A DNA stretch of 64,000 bases from Nonomuraea roseoviolacea subsp. carminata. GTDB lineage: Bacteria > Actinomycetota > Actinomycetes > Streptosporangiales > Streptosporangiaceae. Under the pieces are notes generated by a model. It was not told where the DNA came from. It saw only the letters and a program-made list of their open reading frames with translations, and searched no databases. Numbering within the stretch: position 1 is the stretch's first letter; each line of letters opens with the position of its first letter. Of the stretch, positions 58,367-64,000 are shown piece after piece. Made by a program: the position numbers and the translations under genes. The stretch lies in the NCBI RefSeq assembly GCF_024172185.1, contig NZ_JAMZEC010000001.1, positions 9,337,001 to 9,401,000 on the forward strand. The letters run 5' to 3'.

Positions 58367-61300
58367 TCAGGCGAAGACGTCCTGCTGGTAGCGCCCCTGC
58401 TCCTCCAGGGACGCCAGCCACGCCTCCCCGTCGCCGCCCGTACGGTCCCGGTGGAGGTCGGCGAGCGCCGCCCGGACGGCGGGGGCCATGCGCAGCCCGT
58501 CGCCGCACACGTACACGTGCGCCCCGGCCTCCAGCAGCTCCCCGACGCGCTCGGCCTCGGCCGCAACCGCGTCCTGGACGAACCGGTACGGGTGCCCCGG
58601 CACCGCCGAGAACGCCTCGTGCACCCGGACGTGCGGCGCCTCGGCCCAGCGCGCCAGCTCCTCCCGGTACAGGAAGTCGTGTCCGGGGTGGCGGCACCCG
58701 GTGAACACCTCGACCGGCCCGGTCGCCCCGCTCAGCGCGCGCTCCTCCAGGAACCCGCGCAGCGGCGCGAACCCCGTGCCCGGCCCCACGAGGATCACCG
58801 GCGTCTCCGGGTCGTCCGGCAGCCGGAACGGCGGCGCGGGCACCCGGACGTAGCCGTAGAACGTCTCGCCGGGCGCGAGGTCGGCCAGGTAGGCCGAGCA
58901 CATGCCCTGGTAGCGCCCGCTGCCGGACCAGGCCGGGCCCTCGACGAGCCCGACGGTGATCCGCACCCGGCCCGGCTCGGCCAGCGGCGAGGACGACACG
59001 GAGTAGTAGCGCGGCTTGATCGGGCCGGCCATCTCCAGGAACGCCGCCAGCGGCAGCTCCACGGCCGGGAACCGCTCCAGCAGCGCCAGCGGCGAGACCC
59101 GCTTGGCGAGGATCTCGTCGGCGTAGTCCGCGGACAGGGCGGCGAGCTGCTGCCGGGTCCACGGGCAGCCGGTGTGGGCGGCCAGCGCCTCCAGGTCGGC
59201 GCGGGTGGCGACCTCCTGCAGCTCGGCGAACTCGGTCAGCAGCAGCCCCGCCGTGACGGGCCGGTCCACCGGCAGGTGCGTGCCGCCCCGGGCGCGCAGC
59301 CGCACGACCTGGTCGCGCGGCACGCGCAGGCAGCGCAGCGCCCACTCCACCAGCTCGGGGTCGTTCTTGGCGAAGACGGCCAGGTGGTCGCCGGCGGAGT
59401 AGGTGACGCCCTCAGGCAGCTCGGCCACGATCGAGCGGACGCCGGGCCGGGGCGCCTCCACGGAGAAGTCCCAGAGCCCGGCCGGGTCGGAGGTCAGCTC
59501 CTCGTTGGACACGACGGTCAGCGGGAAGGCGCGCTCGGAGACCACGGCGGGCCGCACCTCGGCCTCGGTCAGCACCTCCACCTCGTAGCGGGGGCCGGCG
59601 TCGGCGGCGGAGGCGCTGTACTCCTCGGCCAGGGCCGCCCACAGCTTCGCGGTCCAGCCGGACACGTCGCCGTCGAAGTCGCCGTCGGCGTCGGCCTCGC
59701 CCCGCTCGACCAGCGGGACGGCGCCGGCGGCGGTCAGCTTCTCGTACGCGCGGCGCGGGAAGTCCTGGTAGGTGGGCCACTGGGTGTTGCCGCAGCCGAG
59801 GACGGCGAGCCGCACCCCGGACAGGTCCGGCAGCGCGTCGAGGGCGTCGAAGCGCTGGGCGTTGTCGGGGGCCTTGCCGTTGTAGGAGGAGGCGACGACG
59901 ACGAGCAGGCCCTCGCGGGGCGGTTCGAGGTCGTCGAGCGTGGTGAGCGTGGTGGCGAACCCGGAGCGGCCGGCCCGCTCAGCGAAGCGCTCCGCGATGT
60001 CGGAGCTGGTGCCGAGGTTGGAGCCGTAGGCCACGGTCAGCGGCACGCCGGTCACCGCGATCTCCTGCCCGTCGCCGCGCTCCTCGTCCTCGGTCACGGC
60101 GGCGGCGGTGGTGAAGCGCTCGTGCGGGCGCCGCTCGCGCACCTTGAGGGTGAATCCCTCCGGCTTGAGGGTGAGCGTCTGCTTGATCTGCATCCGGTAC
60201 GCCGAGGGGTCGGAGAGCGCGAAGCGGCGCAGGAGCATGGCCAGCGTCAGCCGGGCCTCGGTGAGCGCGAACTGCCGGCCGATGCAGGCCCGCTCGCCGT
60301 TGCCGAACGGCTTGTAGGCGGCCGGGTGATGGTCCTTCCGGTTCTCGGGCAGCCAGCGGTCGATGTCGAACTCCTCGGGCCGCTCCCACGCCTTCGGGTG
60401 GCGGTGCAGGGCGGGCAGGACGAAGACCGCGGGCGTGCCCGCCGGGAACGGGTAGCCGCCGACGGTGGTGTCCTCCAGGGCGGTGACGGAGAAGGCGGGG
60501 ATCGGCGACCAGGTGCGCAGCGTCTCGTCGAGGACGCGCGGGATCACGTCCAGCTTCATGATCGTCTCGTACGTGGGCGGCTCGTCGCCGGGCAGCAGCC
60601 GGTCCACCTCGTCGTAGGCCTGGGCCAGGGCGTGGGGGTGGCGCAGGAGGTTGTACAGGGCGAAGGAGAGCAGCCCGCTGGTCGTCTCGTGACCGGCGAT
60701 GAGGAAGGTGAGGACCTGGTCGCGGATGTTGGCGTCGGGCAGGCGCTCGCCGGTGAGCGGGTCGGACGCCTCCAGCATCAGCCCGAGCAGGTCCTTGGCG
60801 CCGCCGGACGGCTCGGCCCGGCGCCGCTTGATGACGTCGTCCACCAGCTCCCGCATGGTGGCGATGTCCTGCCGGTAGGTCTCCTCGCTCTTGCGCTTGA
60901 GCCTGGTGACCACGGGGAGCTGCTGGTTGCGGACCATGGCCTCGGTCAGCGCGCCGCCCATGGCCTTGAGGAAGGGGTGCAGCTCGGGCGAGCGGAACGA
61001 CTCGAAGCGGTAGCCGAAGCCGGTCAGGGAGATGACGTCGAGGGTGAGCCGGGTCATGTCGTCCGAGACGGGCAGGTCCTCGCCCTGGCGGGAGGCCCAG
61101 GAGGCGACCAGCCGGTCGGCGATCTCCAGCATCTGCGGGTAGTACGCCTTCATCGAGCGCTGGCTGAAGGCCGGCATGAGGATGCGGTGGGCCTGGCCCC
61201 AGACCGGCTCGTCCAGCTCGGCGGTGAACAGACCGTCACCGGAGAAGTCGCGCACGATCGACAGGGGCGGCTCGATCCGCTTGCGGAACCTGGTCTCGTC

Positions 61301-61486
61301 GCACAGCTCGGCCACCAGGTCGGGGTCGTAGACGAAGACCACCTTGCGGCCGAGGAGGTCGAGCTGGAACAGGCCCTCGTCGTACCTGCCGGCGAGCTCG
61401 GTGAAGTGCGCCATGGGCGAGTGCGCCGGGATCTGCAGGGTGTTGCCGAGGATCGGCAACCCGGACGGAGAGGGGATCTGCTTCAT
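58367..61486 (-). CDS. Self-sufficient cytochrome P450/P450 reductase fusion, CYP102 type
   Basis: A 1039-residue soluble fusion like Bacillus P450 BM3, hydroxylating fatty acids or related chains with NADPH. The haem domain (1-460) has LIAGHETTS in the I-helix, DETLR (ExxR) and FGNGERACIGRQ (haem Cys). The reductase has VAYGSNLGTSSDIAERFAE (FMN phosphate loop), LGCGNTQWPTYQDFP (FMN), RYYSVSSSP (FAD) and VGPGTGFAPLRGF (NADPH). The order is complete and the C-terminus DVFA is typical. Start ATG 61484-61486 follows AGGGAG. It is divergent from a TetR-type regulator with tandem operators. Confidence 0.95.
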   Translation of the reverse strand: MKQIPSPSGLPILGNTLQIPAHSPMAHFTELAGRYDEGLFQLDLLGRKVVFVYDPDLVAELCDETRFRKRIEPPLSIVRDFSGDGLFTAELDEPVWGQAHRILMPAFSQRSMKAYYPQMLEIADRLVASWASRQGEDLPVSDDMTRLTLDVISLTGFGYRFESFRSPELHPFLKAMGGALTEAMVRNQQLPVVTRLKRKSEETYRQDIATMRELVDDVIKRRRAEPSGGAKDLLGLMLEASDPLTGERLPDANIRDQVLTFLIAGHETTSGLLSFALYNLLRHPHALAQAYDEVDRLLPGDEPPTYETIMKLDVIPRVLDETLRTWSPIPAFSVTALEDTTVGGYPFPAGTPAVFVLPALHRHPKAWERPEEFDIDRWLPENRKDHHPAAYKPFGNGERACIGRQFALTEARLTLAMLLRRFALSDPSAYRMQIKQTLTLKPEGFTLKVRERRPHERFTTAAAVTEDEERGDGQEIAVTGVPLTVAYGSNLGTSSDIAERFAERAGRSGFATTLTTLDDLEPPREGLLVVVASSYNGKAPDNAQRFDALDALPDLSGVRLAVLGCGNTQWPTYQDFPRRAYEKLTAAGAVPLVERGEADADGDFDGDVSGWTAKLWAALAEEYSASAADAGPRYEVEVLTEAEVRPAVVSERAFPLTVVSNEELTSDPAGLWDFSVEAPRPGVRSIVAELPEGVTYSAGDHLAVFAKNDPELVEWALRCLRVPRDQVVRLRARGGTHLPVDRPVTAGLLLTEFAELQEVATRADLEALAAHTGCPWTRQQLAALSADYADEILAKRVSPLALLERFPAVELPLAAFLEMAGPIKPRYYSVSSSPLAEPGRVRITVGLVEGPAWSGSGRYQGMCSAYLADLAPGETFYGYVRVPAPPFRLPDDPETPVILVGPGTGFAPLRGFLEERALSGATGPVEVFTGCRHPGHDFLYREELARWAEAPHVRVHEAFSAVPGHPYRFVQDAVAAEAERVGELLEAGAHVYVCGDGLRMAPAVRAALADLHRDRTGGDGEAWLASLEEQGRYQQDVFA

Positions 61487-61537
61487 GAACGCTCCCTGGT
61501 ATCGCCTCTCGAGCAGCCATAACGATGGCCCGTACGT

Positions 61538-61580
61538 AGCCATACACCGTATGGCTATCGCTAGCATACGCTGTATGGCT
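61538..61580. promoter_or_regulatory. Tandem TetR operators between CYP102 and its regulator
   Basis: AGCCATAC-ACC-GTATGGCT (61538-61556) is a perfect 8-bp inverted repeat. A second, imperfect copy AGCATAC-GCT-GTATGGCT (61563-61580) lies 24 bp on and contains the regulator's start codon. Half-site GTATGGCT is identical in both. Confidence 0.8.
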
Positions 61581-62135
61581 GTCAGTGCGCGCAGGGGTGC
61601 CCCCCTCACTCCCGAGGAGATCTACTCGACGGCGCTGCGCCTGGTGGAGGAGGGCGGCGTGGAGGCGCTCTCCATGCGCAAGCTCGCCGCGGCCCTCGAC
61701 GTGAACCCCATGTCGCTCTACCACCACGTCGAGAACAAGACGGCGCTGCTCAGCCAGATCTGCCGGACCATGGCCGGGCGCCTGGCGCTGCCGACCGACG
61801 AGAGCCTGCCCTGGCAGGAGAGGCTGCGCCTGCTGGCCCACGCCTATCGGCGGCTGGTGAAGACCTACCCGTCGCTGTGGGTGTACATCCACACCCACCC
61901 GGAGATCGTCGGCGGCTACCGGGGCGGGCTGTGGGACGTCCTGTTCCCGATCCTGGCCGACGCCGGGGTGCCGGAGGCCGAGCGGAGGCGCACGGCCGAC
62001 GTGCTCAACGGATTCGTGAGCGGGCTGATGATGACCGAGCGCCGCGGCCACGTCGGCCGCGACGACCCGGAGGAGGCGGACCGCGCCTTCGAGACGGCCA
62101 TCGACATGATCATCCGCGGTCTCCCCCGCCCCTGA
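61575..62135 (+). CDS. TetR-family repressor of the CYP102-type gene
   Basis: A 186-residue TetR regulator: LTPEEIYSTALRLVEEGG, then LSMRKLAAALDVNPMSLYHH as the recognition region and a TetR_C-like ligand domain (LPWQERLRLLAHAYRRLVK). ATG 61575 lies in the second operator; ATG 61551 in the first operator is also in frame because the two repeats are 24 bp apart. No ribosome-binding site precedes either, so the message may be leaderless. By place it should repress itself and the P450, like Bm3R1 for P450 BM3, although here the two genes diverge. Confidence 0.85.
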   Translation: MAVSARRGAPLTPEEIYSTALRLVEEGGVEALSMRKLAAALDVNPMSLYHHVENKTALLSQICRTMAGRLALPTDESLPWQERLRLLAHAYRRLVKTYPSLWVYIHTHPEIVGGYRGGLWDVLFPILADAGVPEAERRRTADVLNGFVSGLMMTERRGHVGRDDPEEADRAFETAIDMIIRGLPRP

Positions 62136-62138
62136 CCG

Positions 62139-63398
62139 TCAGGGCTGGTAGGCGCCCGCCGACGGCGGCGACGACAGCGGCTTGCCCGCGATGTCCGAGG
62201 TCAGGGCGGTGCCGCCGAACCAGGCCGCCGACAGCGGCAGCCCGTTGCGCAGCGCCGGGGAGCCGGGCCGCAGCCGCAGGTCGGTGCGCGAGACGAAGCG
62301 CGGGTCGGCCATGGCGGTCCGCGGGCCGGGCCGGAAGCGGGCCGAGCGGCCCTTGTAGACGCCGCCCGCCTCGTCGGCGCCCCTGCCGTCCTCGTAGCCG
62401 GTCTGGCCGCCGACCTCGACGGCGTTGTTGCGCAGCCGCAGGACCGACGGCGAGCAGCCGCCGTGGCAGGACCAGCCGACGGTGCGCCGCCCGGCCAGGT
62501 ACACCGAGTTGTGCACCGCGATCGTGCCGAGCACCGGCCCCACGACGTGCCGCGGGCCGCGGGTGACGAGGAACGAGCTCTGCTGCAGCGAGGAGGTGAC
62601 GACGTTGAAGGCGAACACGTTGCCCGTGGCGGTTCTGCCCTTCATCGCCCCGAGCTCGGTGAACGTCTCGTTGTCGTGGGCGCGGTTGTAGGTGACGACG
62701 TTGCGGTCGCCGTCGAAGATCTCGACGGCCGCGCCGTCGCGGCCGTAGTCGCGGCTCGCCGCGTCGCTGCCGGTGATCGCGTTGCGGGTGACGAGGTTGT
62801 CGTCGCCGTTGAGCAGGATGCCGAACGCCCCGGAGTCGTTGTCGGGGGTGTCGTCGTTGACGCTCATCTTGTCGTTGTCGGCCAGGACGCTGTCGCGCAC
62901 GACGTTGCGCGAGCCGGTCGGGGTGATCCAGACGCCGGCGACGTTGTGGTCGGCCCGCACCCCCGCCAGGTGGTTGCCGTCGCCGGCGACCTCGAAGCCC
63001 GCCCACAGGCATCCGGAGGCGCGCAGGCCGCTGACGCGCCAGTGGTCGCCGCTGACGACCACGCAGTTGCCCTCCTCGCCGCTGATCGTGGCGAGGGGGC
63101 CCTTGCCGTACGGCTGGACGACGATGGGCCGGGCGGCCGTGCCCTTGGCGGACAGGGTGAGCGTGCCGGTCCACCGGCTGCCGCGCTTGAGGCTGACCGC
63201 GTCACCGGGCTTCAGGTCGGCGGCGTTGACCTTGTCCAGCGAGCGCCACGGGGCGGTGGCGCTGGTGCCGGCGGCCGAGTCGTCGCCCTTGCGGGAGTCG
63301 ACGTAGTACGTCGTGCCGGCGTTCAGCGTGGCACCCGCGTTGAACGGAAGCAGGGACGACGCCAGGACGGCCGCTGACAGAAGGTTCACGCTCACCAC
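62139..63398 (-). CDS. Secreted right-handed beta-helix protein
   Basis: A 419-residue exported protein. A signal peptide (about 1-23, ending around NAGA) precedes a parallel beta-helix of the NosD/pectate-lyase type. Marks are TTYYVDSRKGDDSAAGTSATAPW, PIVVQPYGKGPLATISG, then coils with DGNHLAGV, SRNVVRDS, DDNLVTRNA and DRNVVTYNRAHDN. The DSRKGDDSAAGT start is typical of DUF1565/PbH1 secreted proteins. It may bind or cleave polysaccharide; no catalytic Asp/Lys set can be fixed. Start is GTG 63396-63398, with a second GTG just after. Its stop lies 3 bp from the convergent TetR stop. Confidence 0.75.
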   Translation of the reverse strand: MVSVNLLSAAVLASSLLPFNAGATLNAGTTYYVDSRKGDDSAAGTSATAPWRSLDKVNAADLKPGDAVSLKRGSRWTGTLTLSAKGTAARPIVVQPYGKGPLATISGEEGNCVVVSGDHWRVSGLRASGCLWAGFEVAGDGNHLAGVRADHNVAGVWITPTGSRNVVRDSVLADNDKMSVNDDTPDNDSGAFGILLNGDDNLVTRNAITGSDAASRDYGRDGAAVEIFDGDRNVVTYNRAHDNETFTELGAMKGRTATGNVFAFNVVTSSLQQSSFLVTRGPRHVVGPVLGTIAVHNSVYLAGRRTVGWSCHGGCSPSVLRLRNNAVEVGGQTGYEDGRGADEAGGVYKGRSARFRPGPRTAMADPRFVSRTDLRLRPGSPALRNGLPLSAAWFGGTALTSDIAGKPLSSPPSAGAYQP

Positions 63399-63449
63399 GC
63401 CCGGTTATCAAGTTGAACGCTCAAGGAGGCAGGGCGTCAACGTATCGGC

Positions 63450-64000
63450 TCACCGCGTCAGACGCCAGATCCGCAGCGCGGGTCCGTCGCCCGGGATCGT
63501 GTTCGTGTCCGAAGTGTTGTAGACGGGCGTGGCCGGCCCGGGCAGCGGCAGCGGGTCTCCGGGCGCGCGGCGGGCGCTCACGAGCAGCGTCTCGGCCTCG
63601 CTCTCGCGGGCGAACACCAGGTGGTCGGCGTCGGCGTGCAGCCAGCGCAGCCCGCCGTGGCGCAGCGCCGGCTCGGCGCGCCGCAGCCCGAACAGCTCCC
63701 GGTAGGCCGCCAGCGTGGCGAGGTCCTGGTCGGCCGGCCGCTCCCACGGCATGGGGGTGCGCGCGTGCTCGCCGTTCACGCCGGTGAGGCCGAACTCGCT
63801 GCCCGCGAACACCATCGGCGTGCCCGGCAGCGTGGCCTGCAGGCCCAGCGCCACCAGGTGGAGGGCGCGCGAGCCGGTGACGGTGCGGATGCGCGGCGTG
63901 TCGTGGGAGTCGAGGAGCTGCCAGGAGTGGACGAGCGAGCGCCACGACATGCGCGCGGCGAACGACCGGACCGCGGCCAGGGCCGCCGTGCCGTCGCGGG
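63450..64000 (-). CDS. GH13 alpha-amylase-family glycosidase, 3' part (partial)
   Basis: The gene continues past the right edge, so only about 183 C-terminal residues are present. WQLLDSHDTPRIRTV is GH13 conserved region IV, with its catalytic-site His-Asp. LPGTPMVFAGSEFGLTG is the following barrel strand and loop, GEHARTPMPWERP is typical of maltodextrin glucosidase/neopullulanase-like enzymes, and a small beta domain ends the protein (VFARESEAETLLVSARR). It is probably intracellular or secreted starch/maltodextrin hydrolysis; the N-terminus is needed. It lies 51 bp from the beta-helix gene in the same direction. Confidence 0.85.
   Translation of the reverse strand, partial: RDGTAALAAVRSFAARMSWRSLVHSWQLLDSHDTPRIRTVTGSRALHLVALGLQATLPGTPMVFAGSEFGLTGVNGEHARTPMPWERPADQDLATLAAYRELFGLRRAEPALRHGGLRWLHADADHLVFARESEAETLLVSARRAPGDPLPLPGPATPVYNTSDTNTIPGDGPALRIWRLTR

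Overview
The window is very GC-rich, with short gene gaps, GTG starts, 4-bp stop/start overlaps, proline-rich surface proteins, a mycothiol-dependent enzyme family, an F420-type reductase, a Spo0M-like protein and rare TTA leucine codons. This points to a filamentous actinomycete. The Entner-Doudoroff operon, unusual in this phylum but reported for Nonomuraea, suggests Streptosporangiaceae (Nonomuraea or a relative). The genus is inference. It reads as ordinary chromosome with one decayed mobile patch. I saw no rRNA, tRNA, CRISPR array or intact insertion sequence.

Layout. 1-5.1 kb: end of an ABC-2 exporter, an SGNH acetylesterase, a YcnI-type copper protein, an EF-hand protein and a CsbD protein. 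5.4-10.9 kb: an ABC exporter plus LolA-like envelope protein, divergent from a two-component system, with four CTGAGA-type hexamers between them. 10.9-19 kb: a DHPS homologue, a LysR regulator, a zinc metallopeptidase, an LCP wall ligase and a membrane spermidine-synthase-like protein. 19-24.7 kb: an intracellular subtilase, a TetR-controlled exporter, a leaderless F420-type enzyme and a voltage-gated channel with a calcium-type filter. 24.6-26.9 kb: rpsD and a DUF2470/HugZ-like gene diverging from two overlapping iron boxes.

27.1-33.9 kb: a ROK regulator opposite zwf-edd-glk-eda, a compact Entner-Doudoroff route from glucose to pyruvate and glyceraldehyde 3-phosphate. 34-37.5 kb: a membrane Ser/Thr kinase and a mycothiol-dependent-type enzyme. 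37.5-40.1 kb: wrecked ligA and integrase fragments followed by a murJ gene of different codon use, the remains of an island. 40.1-44.3 kb: a quinone reductase, HxlR and GbsR/MarR regulators, and a methyltransferase-P450 pair. 44.4-50.2 kb: sugar kinase and LacI regulator divergent from an orphan sugar-type ABC ATPase, a cyclase and an MmgE/PrpD enzyme. 50.2-58.2 kb: envelope and metabolic genes. 58.4-62.1 kb: a self-sufficient CYP102-type P450 with a divergent TetR regulator and tandem operators. 62.1-64 kb: a beta-helix secreted protein and the 3' part of a GH13 enzyme.

Two patterns run through the window. Most divergent gene pairs carry a clear palindromic operator, so several small regulated modules can be drawn from sequence alone. 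Gaps and gene ends carry many short tandem duplications (15-35 bp units), some extending or adding reading frames. Several convergent pairs overlap or nearly touch at their 3' ends.
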